A program made the position numbers and the translations under genes. A stretch of DNA of 64,000 bases. Origin: Crossaster papposus (taxonomy: Eukaryota; Echinodermata; Asteroidea; Velatida; Solasteridae). Under the pieces are notes generated by a model that was not told where the DNA came from, did not search any database, and worked only from the letters and a program-made list of their open reading frames with translations. Positions within the stretch are counted from its first letter, which is position 1, and the number at the start of each line of letters is the position of its first letter. Of the stretch, positions 25,381 to 36,955 are shown in pieces. The stretch is taken from the NCBI GenBank assembly GCA_037893245.1, contig JBAIAA010000807.1:1-64000 (forward strand), read 5' to 3'.

Positions 25381-27195
25381 TCACAACAAATTAACGAGCA
25401 AACTGTGCAATGTATTTGCGGTTAAAATGTACTGTTCATCGTCTGCATGAAGTTCATTCATGATTTCCAAAATGGTCAAGTACAAAGACAAAGCCTCATC
25501 TGCAGAGGTCGGCATTTCATAGTTTTCCATTTCTCCATCAATGATTTGTCGGATAAAATTGACAAATTCAGGTGAACACCGAAAGGGGGGATATAATTTA
25601 CAGTGCTGTGCCTGTGCAATGTTCAGTTCATCTTCGGTGACTATCAGAGGCTTCAGTCTGTTAGTGGTTCCATACAAGTTTGGTGTGTGGTATATCATGT
25701 TTGGTATACCAGATGGACATTCAGCAAAACGCTGTCGCCTAATGCAATGGTTATTCCATAAGTGCACTGCTTGATCGAGCTCTGATTGCACCAGCTGACC
25801 AAAGCAAAACCTCAGGCAGTCGATATGCATCGGGTTACTGTTGTCCAGTTGGCCGAGGTCTCTCATGTCCCTGAAGAAGGTGATCCAAAACTGAACCACC
25901 ATCCTTCGAAGTTGAGACCAAAATGACTCAATTCGCTGGTTTGCTGTTGAACGACCATATTGGAAGCTTTGGTGTCCCGATAGACCGTCCTCGTGCTCCA
26001 TCCTTAAAGCAATTTGTAAGATTCTTACAACGCTATTTTCAGTGCCACGGTCACTTCTAAGTATACTTGGCACACCATGTAACCGTTTCACCAGTTTCAT
26101 GTAGAAACCTGCAATTAATGCAGGATCATTGTTGCTGTGACCAACTTCCATCCAGAGTACCTTACGAGAAAAGCCGTCAATTGCTCCATGTATAGCTAAT
26201 CCAAACTGCTTTAGTTTGTCCATTCCATCGATATGCCAAACATGATTCGGTCCGCTGCATCGATAGACTCGTCGATTAAGCCGACCGTGTGTTCGAAGCG
26301 CGACACCATCGGCATCAAGAACTCCGAGCAACTGTCTCGTCATCTCTTGGGTTACGCGGATATTATACTGCAAGTTCAGCCTGCGCCACATCAGTCGATA
26401 CCTTAAAGTATAGTCTCCCACTGTTGGCAAGTTCTGTTCGTATAGCACTGGCAGTGTCATCAAAGTCGGCTTGTTGTCCATATACTCGTAGGCCCACCCT
26501 CCACATCAATCTTCGAAGACGGCGAATACTTATCAATACACCGTGACACATGGACAAAAAGTGATGTATCTGTACTGCTGTATATCCAAGTACGAAATAT
26601 CTTATAACCAACTCTTCGACATTCCGAACCTGCCCGTTGACTTCAGCTGGTAGTGGAAGACCTCCCGGAGCTACAACAAATCCCCAGAGAAGCGACCAAA
26701 CTACCTGAAGGGATAAAACAATAAAAAGACAAAACATAAATTAAATAGAATAGTTTTAAAGATATTTTGGGCACACTGCAGATCTATCTCTGATTTAGAA
26801 TAGTATAACAAGGCCAGTGTGACTTATTGAGGGGGGGGGGGGGGGGGGGGGAGCAATCACTACCAAAATATTTGTAACTTTAGGCATGTGTTGATTGTAG
26901 GTAGGTATAACTTTAATGCCATACGTAGCGTTTACAGAAAAATTGAAGGTAAATTAATTATAAAAAGCCTATACAATTAACATGAAACTTACAATGACTT
27001 CAAGAATCATTTTGCCTTTGGGGATCATCGCCTCTGTGCTTTTAAAATGCTGAAAGTCCTCTCCTTTACTTTCCTTTCTGATCCGTCGTAGGTACGTCAA
27101 TTTCAGTAAGCGGCCTAAGTATTGGATGTACATGTACATGTATGTCCACTGCTGCTTGCCATGCTCACTGAATGTGACCCCAATGTCAGTGTCCT
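25381..27195 (-). CDS. Integrase-core (DDE) domain protein, two exons, one frameshift
   Basis: Exon 2 runs 26704 to 25381 and exon 1 from about 27195 to 26993. Exon 1 ends at ATT/gtaagt. The intron (26705-26992) ends in a pyrimidine-rich tract and cag, and the frame continues in phase 0. The protein has an N-terminal helical region (IRYFVLGYTAVQIHHFLS), then WHIDGMDKLKQFGLAIHG, AIDGFSRKVLWMEV, SDRGTENSVV and YGRSTANQRIESFWSQLRR. This order fits the animal 'integrase core domain' family; the Asp of HIDG, the Asp of SDRGTEN and the Glu of RIESFW are candidate catalytic residues. A one-step frameshift at about 26398-26408 separates NSGRLY from YRLMWRRLN. This copy is thus a pseudogene unless the shift is an assembly error. 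The start codon is unresolved: exon 1 is open back to about 27195, with an upstream stop at about 27198. Whether this is an element gene or a domesticated one is open. Confidence 0.7.
26831..26851 (+). repeat. Poly-G homopolymer, 21 G
   Basis: A 21-base G run inside the intron of the integrase-core gene (C-run on the transcribed strand). It is another potential quadruplex or assembly-error site. Confidence 0.95.
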
Positions 27196-27541
27196 TTTAT
27201 ATGGCACAGTGTGGGCTAAAGTAAATATACAGGGGGCTGCACAACCTTACCATAAATGGGATGCAGAAGGATGCACTACTCCTATGAGAAAACTGTTTTC
27301 GTAATGTTATTTTACAGGCCAATAAACTGTTCAACAGGCAAGAGAATTACCCAGGGACCACACAGTTAACAATGGACTGGGTGATTCAACTGGAGTCCTA
27401 TATGTTACTTGTAGAATAACAAATCAAATAAATGTCCACTCCACACATGCATCCGCGCGCGCACGTAAACAATGCAAAGAGCGCATGCGCGGTGTCTTGT
27501 GTAGCATGAAATCGCACTAGGGGGCCGGATGTACGTTTTCC

Positions 27542-27746
27542 TAAGCCGCTTTTACCGACTCGCGCTGTTCGCACTGGACTTATTGTCTAGGGAAAAGTTA
27601 CATGGGAAGTTTTCCCGGGCAGCAGTTCGGGAAAAGTAACTGAGAGGAAAACGTCCTATAGGCTGTCCGCATTGGACTTAAAATGGGAAAAGTACCCATC
27701 GTCTCTGTAAGTTTTATCAAAAAAAGTCCAGTGCGAACAGGGCTTA
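27542..27746. mobile_element. Small TIR element (MITE-like), 205 bp
   Basis: TAAGCC and CTGTTCGCACTGGACTT near the left end are mirrored by AAGTCCAGTGCGAACAG and GGCTTA at the right end. The left end has an extra 17 bp between the two blocks. No clear target duplication. Interior blocks such as GGGAAAAGT also recur. Confidence 0.55.
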
Positions 27747-28187
27747 AGAGCACGCCACAAGAACAGCTTATGCAACACCGGGTCAACTGTGGCGGCTAAA
27801 ACAGTTGATACATTCACGGCCCGGTTGAAAAATAAACTGACCAAGTACACTGTATTTACAAAGATTTATAGAGTAAACCCCCCGCAATTGGGGATCGCTG
27901 TTGGCAATCTGGCTCTGAAGGCGCGCGTGCTTAGCTTATCTTGGCAATTTTTGTCACTAGAACGCTAGACTACTTAGAAAAGGGTTTTTACTAGACCGCC
28001 GCTATTTTGACTAGAATTTGTCTAGCGGACCAGTGTTAAGGTCGAACCCTGGTTAAGCAGGTGGAGGTTGTTCCAGACCGTCTGAGAACTGTGCGAATTG
28101 GGATCGCGGGCCTAACTAGGGTCGGCGTCAGACTCATTCTGCTTGACCACATCACGTATTTCCCGTTGATGTGATTTTTTTTTACAG

Positions 28188-28312
28188 ATCACATCCTGGT
28201 CAAACTCTTGAAGGAGCAGCCGTTTGTCAATGCCACGAGAACCCTCCTAGAACTCGGCCCTAGCGTCACCGAATCGGTCATTCGGTCATTACTCAATGTC
28301 ACCAAGTTGGAG
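28188..28312 (+). CDS. Coding exon, unrecognised helical protein
   Basis: A 125 bp exon preceded by a pyrimidine tract and acag, followed by the strong donor GAG/gtaaga. Only one frame is open: two bases complete a codon, then 41 codons including HILVKLLKEQPFVNATRTLL and SVIRSLLNVTKLE. Leu-rich amphipathic spacing suggests alpha-helices. No homologue recognised. It lies on the same strand as the exon at 31335 and the kinase at 46447, so it could be an upstream exon of that gene. It ends in phase 0 while the 31335 exon needs a phase-1 junction, so the two cannot splice directly without an intervening exon. Confidence 0.5.
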
Positions 28313-30700
28313 GTAAGAATAGCTTACAATGATTTTTTCCCCTGATAGGCAAATTATCTTACAAACATACAAGTTAGCTTGAGCAAGTACCGCTAGTGTC
28401 TCTGTCCTACATTTTCCTTGGACACCGGCAGCCTGACAGCATTCATATTTGGCATGTGTACCGACAGGGATCTCGAGCAGACAGTGATGGGGCAATATTT
28501 TTTAATTACGTAATTAAGGAAGATTAAAATGGCAAAATAAATGACTAATTGACATTAGCGATAGATAGCCCGTGCAGTATGCCACAATCACTTAAAGGCG
28601 CTGTCCTTTTCAGGCGTAGTTTAAAACTTGCAACAGACTAAGAGCATGCACAGCCCCATCCCTAAAATAACCAAAAAGACTCAACAGACCATAGAAAGCT
28701 GGTGCCATCACAGCAAGGCACCAAAGCATGGTATTGCAAACTAGAGGATTTGCAAAAATAATCCTCTGCTCGCACACCAATCACATTTACCCAAACATAC
28801 ACCGGTCAACCAGTCTATTAAATTTTGTCCGCACACCCCAAATTCCTACTCAACATAACCGGCACATACTAATTCATGTTTAACCAGTTCGCGCCGGAGG
28901 ACATATTCACACGCAAAGTTTTTCCCAGATTCAAAACAGATGACGCATAAACACGTCTCGAGCAAGGCCGGAAATGTCTGTCCGCAGCGAGCGAGGCTGG
29001 AAATGCGTTGGTTGTGCTTCCCGGTACCATCGGCCTGAACCCGCCTCGAAACGCGTTTCTGTTAAAAATAATCTCGCGCCTCGGCTCGGTGATGTTAAAA
29101 TAATCCCGGTTGTAAAATTACAACATGCAAAACGTATACGACTAACCCTGCAAACTTTTCAAACAGAATAAATTACTGAATTAAGAGGGCAATAAACCTT
29201 TAAAGGGGCACGCCACCCTGAAATGACTGAAGATTGCTGGTTGGATGCAAAAATCACTGTTCCTAAATACGAGGTTGCTTATTATTTCTGACGTGGTGGC
29301 CATTTTGTGGTGCACGTATAATATTTCCAGCTGTAAATGTTTTGTCTCCTTTTTGGATAAAGCGTTTTCATCTCGTTCTGTGTTCATGATGTCGATTGAT
29401 TCAATGTACGTACGATGTCGACTGTTTCAAAAAGTACTCCCTTGCCCGTTCTGTAGGTATGCTATACGGTAGAAAAAAAACTTCCAAAGGAAGACTGACA
29501 AAGCTGCGGCAATTTGATTCATCTAAAACAACAGAGGGTGTTTTCATGGTTAATTGGCCTACAGATGACACAAGCATGTTGAAATAAACGGTTTAAAAAT
29601 AGTTAGAGGACATTTGCGACCAGAAAAGCTTGTTCTTTTAAGTTAAAATGTTGACCTCCAACTTCACTTTTGCAACAATTACACTTGTTTTTCTCTAAAC
29701 TATGGTTATGTGGACTTGTACACCTTTAACTGGCTTTATTTGCAATTTTTTTTTTTTTTTAAATTTTAAGGGGGGTGGGGACCTAAATCCCATAGACTTT
29801 GTTTTCTATTAAAAGTGCTTGTGCAAAAAAACCCGTACAAAGTCATATTTCCACACAAAATTAATGCAGGTGAAGGCCCTAAAGTGTGTCTTTCTAATCC
29901 TGAATATCTCTTTGTTATTAAAACTAAAGATTACGATATGTATAGATAGTCCGAATCATTTTATACATTATACAATACATTCTCATTTGTGTATCCTTGT
30001 GGAGACATCTCTAAAGATGTCATAAAGTCAAGCATGTCTTCAAAATACTCCTATTTGAACCACAATTAATTTCTTGGGTTAAAATTTTGACCCAATATAC
30101 CCTACCCTAATCCTAACTGACATCCTAAACCTAGATTATGAGTAATCTGAGTAAAATCTAAAAATCTATTTTGTGAACTTCCTAATAGAGACCTATACAT
30201 CTATTGAAATTACCTTCTGGAGACTTATTCGCATTATCCCCAATGTGTTCATGTCTCCACAGGGTACCGTATTTCCCTTCATAATCGTATTTGCTATAAA
30301 AGCACATGTAACATGAATATTCATATTCTCTATTAAAATTACAAATGATTCAAGTCGGTATTTGGGGATTGACGCTGCTAGTTTTGTTGTCACAGGTGAG
30401 GTTTAGTTTTGATAGCTTTTGTGGCGGATGCAAATTAAATCGCAAGATCAGCGATTACAACAAGCATTGGGCTGTAAAGTGCCGTGCCGTGCCGCGTTTC
30501 GGCAATTTTCCCGAACGCGTTTCCCGGGGCGCTTTCGCGGAAGGTCGGACAATGCAGATGGCGTTGCGTAACCTCGGTGGAAAACACAGATATGGCAAAT
30601 GCACACGTGGCCACTGAAAATGCTTGTGGGCGACTGAAAACTATAATTAGGTAGCCCGGCGGGCCACTGAAACAAAAAGTTAAGGGAAACCCCTGCTATA
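28313..30700. other. Likely intronic or intergenic DNA, no recognised gene
   Basis: Between two candidate exons. Contains a T-run near 29745 and AT-rich sequence. Frames such as 30345-30617 have no family signature. Confidence 0.4.
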
Positions 30701-30912
30701 TGAGTAGCCTTGGTCGAGGGGTTTGAAATTGTTAGACCCCTATCTGAGTAGCCTTGGTCAAGGGGTTAGAAAATGTTAGACCCCTATCTGAGTAGCCTTG
30801 GTCAAGGGGTTTGAAAATGTTAGACCCCTATCTGGGTATCCTTGGTCGAGGGGTTTGAAAATGTTAGACCCCTATCTGAGTAGCCTTGGTTGAGGCATTT
30901 GAAGATTGTCAG
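30701..30912 (+). repeat. 44 bp minisatellite, about 4.8 copies
   Basis: Units start at 30701, 30745 and every 44 bp thereafter. They contain TGAGTAGCCTTGGTCGAGGG and TTAGACCCCTATC. The copies differ by single substitutions; the last one decays after about 30 bp. Confidence 0.92.
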
Positions 30913-31334
30913 ACAACAGACAGTAAGTCGCTAACAATAAATAGTAGCCACACGCTGCATACACTCGCACTCTCCACATACTGTTTGAATCACAAACAGC
31001 GACCTCGCGTGGCTGTGAGTGTCTTATATCACAGGGTGGGGCTATATTGGTGACCGTAAAGTTTGATTGTTATGCATTTGATCGCCGCGGCATAAACAAA
31101 ATCAAATTGGCAGGTGGCCGTGCACCCCCTGTACCCCCTGCTGGATCCTCCAGTGAACCTTTTTCAAATATTTGAAATAAAAAAGTTACTGGGATGTTGG
31201 GTGGATGATCATAGGCCTATTTGGTACTGACCTTTTTTGCGCCACAAGTTCCCGTGGTGTGAATCGTAACTATTGACCACTACTTTCAAATGGCCGCGTC
31301 AACCAGTTCCTATTTTTTCTTTTCCTATTTTCAG

Positions 31335-31468
31335 TTTTCGGACAAAGACAAGCTTCCAATATCATTTTGCCAGAAGTGAAACGCTTTCTGCTTGGAATTA
31401 TGGGATTGATTGACGACGGCCCAGAAATGCTTGCAGCCCTTTCCGCGACCTGGAACGACCCTTCTAAG
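31335..31468 (+). CDS. Coding exon, unrecognised helical protein, possible 5' exon of the kinase
   Basis: A 134 bp exon preceded by a long pyrimidine tract ending in ttttcag. Only one frame stays open (two bases, then 44 codons), including ILPEVKRFLLGIMGLIDDG and MLAALSATWNDPSK. The donor AAG/gtttaa is weak. The end is phase 0, which matches the phase-0 start of the kinase exon at 46447. Direct splicing over a 15 kb intron is therefore frame-compatible but unproven. I cannot align it convincingly with known HRI N-terminal sequence. Confidence 0.45.
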
Positions 31469-31885
31469 GTTTAAATTTGAACTTTTGAGACCTTAACCAC
31501 ACCCCCCATCCCTCAATTTGTTTGTTTTGAGGATTACTCTAACTGGTCCACTCACCATCACATGTCTGCTACTAGTTCTGTTATTTGTTTCATAAGTGAG
31601 ATTAATGTGATCAAGTGCCGTGCGAAAACGAAACTGAACAATTCTCAAAATACACAGTGGAACACAGCTATAACGAACACCACAGGATCCACAGATTTTC
31701 TTCGGTACATCGATCGTTTGGTATATCGATTTTCAACCGCCGGTCCATCAGGTGCAGAATACTGACCCGTGTAGCGGTTCGCGATATAAACAAATTAATT
31801 AGCGGCTGGGTTGTGCATGAATGTATATTCATGAGAAAAAACAATGGCAACTGGGGTTCATTTAAGAACGGCTGTCCTCGACCAA

Positions 31886-31962
31886 CTCGCCAATAGCCTA
31901 GTTGGTAGAGAGGTGAGCTTTGGATCTGGTGAGGTCTGTGGTTCGAATCCGACTATCGTTAA
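31886..31962 (+). repeat. tRNA-like sequence (tRNA pseudogene or SINE head)
   Basis: TAGCCTAGTTGGTAGAG at 31894-31910 resembles an A box. GGTTCGAATCC at 31940-31950 is an exact B-box consensus, at normal tRNA spacing. The acceptor stem does not pair cleanly, so I do not call an active tRNA. Confidence 0.5.
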
Positions 31963-32135
31963 ACATGTATCTTTTTCTTTGGCAAAGGTTCTTGTGGATT
32001 ATTTTAACCGTAGAGCAAGGCTGTGGAAAAACTGGGTTAGGTTACCTAAAGTGCCTTGAAAAATACAAGAACCGCTACACGAGATGGCATCCGTCCTTTT
32101 CAATACTTTCCTCTTGTTGCCTACTTTAAATGCCA

Positions 32136-32265
32136 CACCAAATTCTTTTTCATTCCACCAAATTCTTTTTCATTCCACCAAATTCTTTTTCATTCCACCA
32201 AATTCTTTTTCATTCCACCAAATTCTTTTTCATCACACCAAATTCTTATTCATCAAACCAAATTT
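32136..32265 (+). repeat. 20 bp minisatellite, about 6 copies
   Basis: CACCAAATTCTTTTTCATTC is repeated perfectly at first, then with changes in the last two units. The open frames seen here (repeats of FSFHQI / NSFSFHQ) come from the repeat. Confidence 0.95.
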
Positions 32266-32299
32266 TAAAGCAACGGTTGCCTTCTATTCATTGGTGAAA

Positions 32300-33214
32300 T
32301 AATAACCAACCGTCACTTTTTAAAATGAAGCACCGACTGAGAATAAAACACTACCTAAATAGTAAAGTATTTGCATCGCTGCTTTGTTCGGACTCCAGAG
32401 TCCACATTTGATCTTAGGTATGGGTAGAAGGATTCTTCGCTCCGAACTTAGACCCCCAATCCAATCCACTATTCTCTCTTCCTCTACCCACAACCCCCAT
32501 CCCAACCCATATCTCATCCCATTTCTCAGCCCTAATCTTACCCGTGATTATCTTCGGGATACACAGCCTTTGCCACCAATAGTTTTTGTATCGATTTGTC
32601 TACCAGTTAATGGTCTTGATGTGTTGTTCCCTGCCGACAGGATTCTCTAGCCGCTAACCCTCAAATGAGGACAAACCCATGTTTTGCAGGTACCATCCTT
32701 GTTTGCACACTACCGCAAGGCGTTTGGCAACTTTTACTATTCCTCATAGAGCCGTCTCAAGCTGCCTTACCTTTCTGCATTGTACCTTTTCTCATTGTTC
32801 CCTTACTGCTGTAGCCGACCAATTCTTAATTTCGCTTTGTCACATGGTGTCGCCTCATCAGCCCTTGGCATGTTGCAAAATAGTGAAGGCCTGGACTACC
32901 CCGAGATGGATTGTAGCACCTTGACCATTCTTACAATGCACATAGTTTGTCTTCGTCTCGACGACATATATACATACTGAAATCTGAGCTGCCTAAAACG
33001 ACCTCTCGTCTTGCCCGTCAGCAAATTTCGAGTGAAAACCGCTTTGTCATTTGGCCGCCGTCCATTATACCTCCAGGTTGCTTCAAATTAAAGGACATCC
33101 TCATCCCAGTCGACCAGCGCTATCCGAATTCCCTCAAATGCTAAATGATATAAATTGGACTTGTGTAAATTTAAACTAGAGCATCATAAATAAATCAACC
33201 CCAACCGAATACAA
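32300..33214. other. Unassigned, possibly decayed retroelement sequence
   Basis: Several adjacent plus-strand frames look protein-like but are broken, and they lead into the LINE remnant at 33215. They could be the more decayed upstream part of the same LINE. No reverse transcriptase motif is visible. Confidence 0.3.
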
Positions 33215-33560
33215 GTGGATCCATTTCAATTTCCGCTGCGCCGACTACTCCCTCTATCTATTAGATCGATGAGAAATCTGAGATCACCTCTAGGTATCAA
33301 CATTCAGAGTAATCTGAGCTGGAACAGTCAGACCCGACATGCAGCATTCAAAGCTACCCGCATCTTGAACTTCCTCATGCGAAACTTCTACCCAGCCTCA
33401 AAAGGCTGCCAAGGAGAAGTTGTACACTGCCTTAGTTAGACTAAACCTTGAGTAGGGGTTTCCCGCTTTGTCTGTGGTGATTTCTCAAGAAGAAGTAGCG
33501 TCTCAAAAAATGCTGGCAAACTAATGCTGGTTATAACTGTAAGATAGAAGGAAAGCGAAC
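33215..33560 (+). pseudogene. C-terminal fragment of a LINE (Jockey/CR1-like) ORF2
   Basis: A plus-strand frame includes LGINIQSNLSWNSQTRHAAF and KATRILNFLMRNF, matching the segment after the reverse transcriptase in Jockey/CR1-type ORF2 (pattern: LGV-I-S-LSW--HI ... KA-R-LGF--RN). A stop in the VHCLS/TKP region and later shifts break it. Possible 3' remnants continue to about 33960. Dead 5'-truncated copy; the exact clade is not resolvable by eye. Confidence 0.5.
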
Positions 33561-34149
33561 CAACTCACCTATATATACAAAATCCTCCACAACATATTGT
33601 TAAAATTAAACCTACCGTCCTGAAATCAAAACTTTACTTGACTGCGCAGGGGGAACAACGAACAAATCAATGAAATCACAGCCAACACTAACATTTACCT
33701 TTAGTCCTTTCTTCCCAAAATTGTGAGAAAGTGGAACAAGCAACAAAAGGAAACAAGCAACAAAAGGAAACAAGCAAAATGCAGCATACTGTGGCGGGAA
33801 CTCCCCAGGCCAACCTAAGGCTGTTAGGATAAGTCGGACACCTATTAAACCGACGGCAATCTTCCCAACCCAAGGCTCTTCCCTATACGAGAGATCACTC
33901 GGAGCAACCTAAAGGCTAAGGGTGCAGGTCCGTTTTGGTGGACATATACCACCGATTATGATGATGGCGATTACTCTCTGTTAATTACACAATAAACCTG
34001 TGAACAAAGACACCTTCTTGTCGGTATAGGCCTACAAAGATAAACAATGATGATTTATTCTCAACAATCAATACAATGTACGATAATTACGATTCAATTG
34101 GGGCTGTTTCATTTCCTGAGTTCTTAATTACTGGGGAGGAAAACCTACT

Positions 34150-34330
34150 GCTTACAGCAGCAACGCGCAACCGCATCAACAATGTGCAACGCCATGCGCA
34201 ACGCCCAACTACGTAATGTCCAACAGCATACGCAGTGCACAACAGCATACGCAGTGTACTGCAGCATACGCAATGTACTACCGCATACGCAATGTACTAC
34301 AGCATATACAATGCACTAGTGGTGTGCGCA
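34150..34330 (+). repeat. Degenerate minisatellite of about 20 bp
   Basis: Repeats of the type CAGCATACGCAATGTACTAC, variably spaced, about 8 recognisable copies. Confidence 0.75.
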
Positions 34331-34620
34331 ATGTACGTACAACTCAGAACACAAGTCGTGAAACCTACATGTACTGTACTTCTTCCGGTGGCGCGGCACT
34401 CCACCAACTAACCATGAACACGCATTACGTACCACCCAGGTAAACACGTACACCATGTAAAAACACCTACATGTACATGTACTTACACCTATAGGCTTTG
34501 TTACACAATCTCGTGCATTCACGCAGCGAGTCACTGAGCGGAGCTCCGCCCAGCCAGCGCGCGCAACTACAGGTCACCAAATTAGTATTTTGCATTGTCA
34601 TACTCCTCGCGATTGCAAGC

Positions 34621-34788
34621 ATAAGGTTGTTTCACGTTCTGCGGCCATCTTGGATTCAGCGCAAAAAGGGGTACGCAACTTACCCGGATGATAGCGTGTT
34701 TATATGGGTGTTCCCCTCTCCTACATGTAGTAGGCCTACAGAGGGCGCTCTACTGAGCATGCGCAACTGGAACGTGAAACAACCTTAT
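34621..34788. mobile_element. Small TIR element (MITE-like), 168 bp
   Basis: ATAAGGTTGTTTCACGTTC at 34621 is mirrored by GAACGTGAAACAACCTTAT ending at 34788 (19 bp perfect). No transposase. Target duplication unclear. The overlapping frame 34498-34866 is therefore unlikely to be a gene. Confidence 0.65.
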
Positions 34789-34869
34789 TGTGCGCTATCC
34801 CCGCCCGAGAGCGATTGGTGTCTGCTCAATCATCAGCACGCAGCCACCGTACAGCTTGTGCCATGACAT

Positions 34870-35261
34870 AAAACAGTCGCTGCGCCGCGCGCTTGTTGTT
34901 TACCACCGGTCGATACACTTTGACCTGTTACGTCACTGACATCCACGATATGATGCGCGCGCACGTCACATTCTCTCCTGGTTGTGAACAGCAACTGTGC
35001 AGTATTCGCTCGAATACTGGGTCGAATTTCCTTGATTTGCAAGCAAATAATTGATGTTTGTGATGTAATAAACCTCACAATAATGCATTAAAAAAGTAGA
35101 CGCAGTGTTGCTGGAGCGAAATGCATTTTACAGCCTGTTTTTAAGGTTTAGCTGACGGCCTAATTCAACCAAGGTTGTTTTTGAAGGGGCCGGTAAAATA
35201 CAAATTAAAAAAACTCAAATCACAAATAAACACAAATCAAAGTACTCCCTACCCATTTTTA
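34870..35261. other. No recognised feature
   Basis: GC-moderate sequence with scattered CGCGC motifs; no convincing coding or repeat structure. Confidence 0.4.
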
Positions 35262-35635
35262 CATACACATAACCTGAATCCTGAAAAATCCTCCAATTCC
35301 TAAATTGTTAAAACTCCAAGTAACCTGAATCCTGCAAAATCCTCCAATATTGGTCACTGGTGACCATACAGCCTGTATCCTGCAAAATCCTGCAGTCTTG
35401 CCCTGGCTGCAGTCAGTAAAAACCCAAGTAACCTCAATCCTGCAAAATCCTGCGATGCATCAAACTCCAAGTGACCTCAATCCTGCAAATAAATCCTTGT
35501 GTGTCACATTCAGCCTGATAACCTGAATCCTCCATATTCCTGCAGGGGTAAAACCCCAAGTAACCTCAATCCTGCAAAATCCTGCAATGCATCAAACTCC
35601 AAGTGACCTCAATCCTGCAAAATCCTGCATTTTGC
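35262..35635 (+). repeat. Degenerate tandem repeat on CTGCAAAATCCTGC
   Basis: Repeats of AACCTCAATCCTGCAAAATC with variable spacers (ACTCCAAGTG or ATGCATCAAA) recur about ten times, giving a mixed 33/64 bp period. Confidence 0.85.
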
Positions 35636-35676
35636 AATGAGGAATTTGAAGGATTTGGGAGGGTTAAGGTTAAAAA

Positions 35677-35720
35677 AGTGGCACGCGGGCAAAGTGGCGC
35701 GCGGGCAAAGTGGCGCGTGT
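35677..35720 (+). repeat. Short tandem repeat GGGCAAAGTGGCGCGC
   Basis: Three 16-17 bp copies. The motif resembles the GGGCRAAGTGG array at 36783-36955, so the two may share an origin. Confidence 0.7.
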
Positions 35721-35748
35721 CATCTGTTTTTCGTCTGAATTTTTTTAC

Positions 35749-35914
35749 ACATAAGTATACAAACTATTGTATAAACAGCAAAATATCAAATTTGCGAAAA
35801 CGTTGGATACTTACGAGGACCTGATTTGCATATTTAATTACCGTGTTAATTAGACCACTAATTAGACCACTAATGGAGTGTAATCCAAACACTAACTACG
35901 CAAACACTACGCAA
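35749..35914. repeat. Left arm of a large inverted repeat (right arm 37871-37949 plus 42893-42955)
   Basis: About 165 bp here matches the reverse complement of a right arm that is itself cut in two by the LTR retrotransposon. The pre-insertion right arm was 37871-37949 joined to 42893-42955. Shared blocks include CCGTGTTAATTAGACCACTA and AATCCAAACACTAACTACGC. Before insertion the arms were about 1.95 kb apart. This looks like a long-armed TIR or foldback element. A further inverted match lies outside the arms (about 37697-37733 and 43210-43243). Confidence 0.8.
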
Positions 35915-35929
35915 ACTTGCGTAATATAA

Positions 35930-36075
35930 AGGTAGGATACACCATTGGTGATTGCTTGAATTATCATGAATGGGTAGATTTAGGGGGTTGTATTTTGTAG
36001 TAAATTATACAATTTAACTGAGCTGTCTGAAGTTTTACATTCATTGATGCCGAGAAAAGCACGAAAAACAGTTTT
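35930..36075 (+). repeat. Truncated copy of the 51025-51399 TIR element
   Basis: Begins AGGTAGGATACACCATTGGT and stays close to 51025-51170 for about 145 bp, then diverges. The right terminus is missing. It lies within the loop of the large inverted repeat. Confidence 0.8.
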
Positions 36076-36782
36076 TTTGTTTTTTTAACCCGAACCTCTT
36101 TGTTGATCGACTCTAAATCCATGGAGCTATTAAAAATACTGGAACATTTGCCTTTATACTAGGTGCTCTTGAACCATTAACAATTTAATTTGTATAAAAT
36201 TTAGTCCGAAATACAAAAAAAAGTGCTGTCCGGAAATTGGGCACAAAATCGTCACCACTCCCCATAAACGTGGCGCACTTGAACAAATCTCAGAAAATCA
36301 CAATAACAATAAATGTGTTAATTTTGCAAACTCAAAATGAACAGGAATGTTTACAGGTTGAGGAAATTTCAAACTTTGGCACTATGGAGCTGAGCAATCA
36401 AAATGTTACAGGGGCTGTGCGGTACGAGGCCGTGCTTTGGCATTTCAAATTTTCGAAAAACATATTTGAAATCTAGTAAGAACAATTGTTTTATGTATGT
36501 AATATGTCTGTTGAAAATTGATAAAACAGCAAATCAGCAACAAGTCCTTTTTTTGCATCTGTATCTGAGGAATTCTTAACCGAGATCTTGATATTTTCAG
36601 CACTCAGCTGATGGCCTAAATGGTTACCGTGTATAAATAAGTTTTAATAAATAAATAGACTAAAAGACCCCTAAAAGCACGAACACACCATCTTTAAAGA
36701 AAATGTGCGAGATTGACGCAGAAAAGTGTTTGATTTAAATTAGTTGAAATGGATACGGGGTTAGACCCAAACGATGGTGTTT

Positions 36783-36955
36783 GGGGCGAAGTGGCACATG
36801 GCGAAGCTGCGTGGGCGAAGTTGCAAATGGGCAAAGTGGTGCATGACATGGGCAAAGTGGTGCATGGGCGAAGTGGTGCATGGGCGAAGTGGTGCATGGG
36901 CAAAGTGGCAAATGGGTGAGGTGGTTGTGGGCGAAGTGGAAAATGGGCGAAGTGA
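36783..36955 (+). repeat. 16 bp minisatellite GTGCATGGGCGAAGTG
   Basis: About ten copies with changes (CAAAGTGG, GAGGTGG, AAAATG). It explains the open frames on both strands here. Confidence 0.88.

Noticed and set aside
30345-30617. Frame starting MIQVGIWGLTLLVLLSQ with a possible donor (CAG/gtgagg)
   Set aside because: Looks like a signal peptide exon, but there is no family match, no second exon and no promoter evidence; too weak to list.
31886-31962. Functional tRNA gene
   Set aside because: A and B boxes are good, but the acceptor and anticodon stems do not fold convincingly; kept only as tRNA-like.
34498-34866. 122-codon plus-strand frame
   Set aside because: Overlaps a 168 bp TIR element for nearly half its length; no motif.
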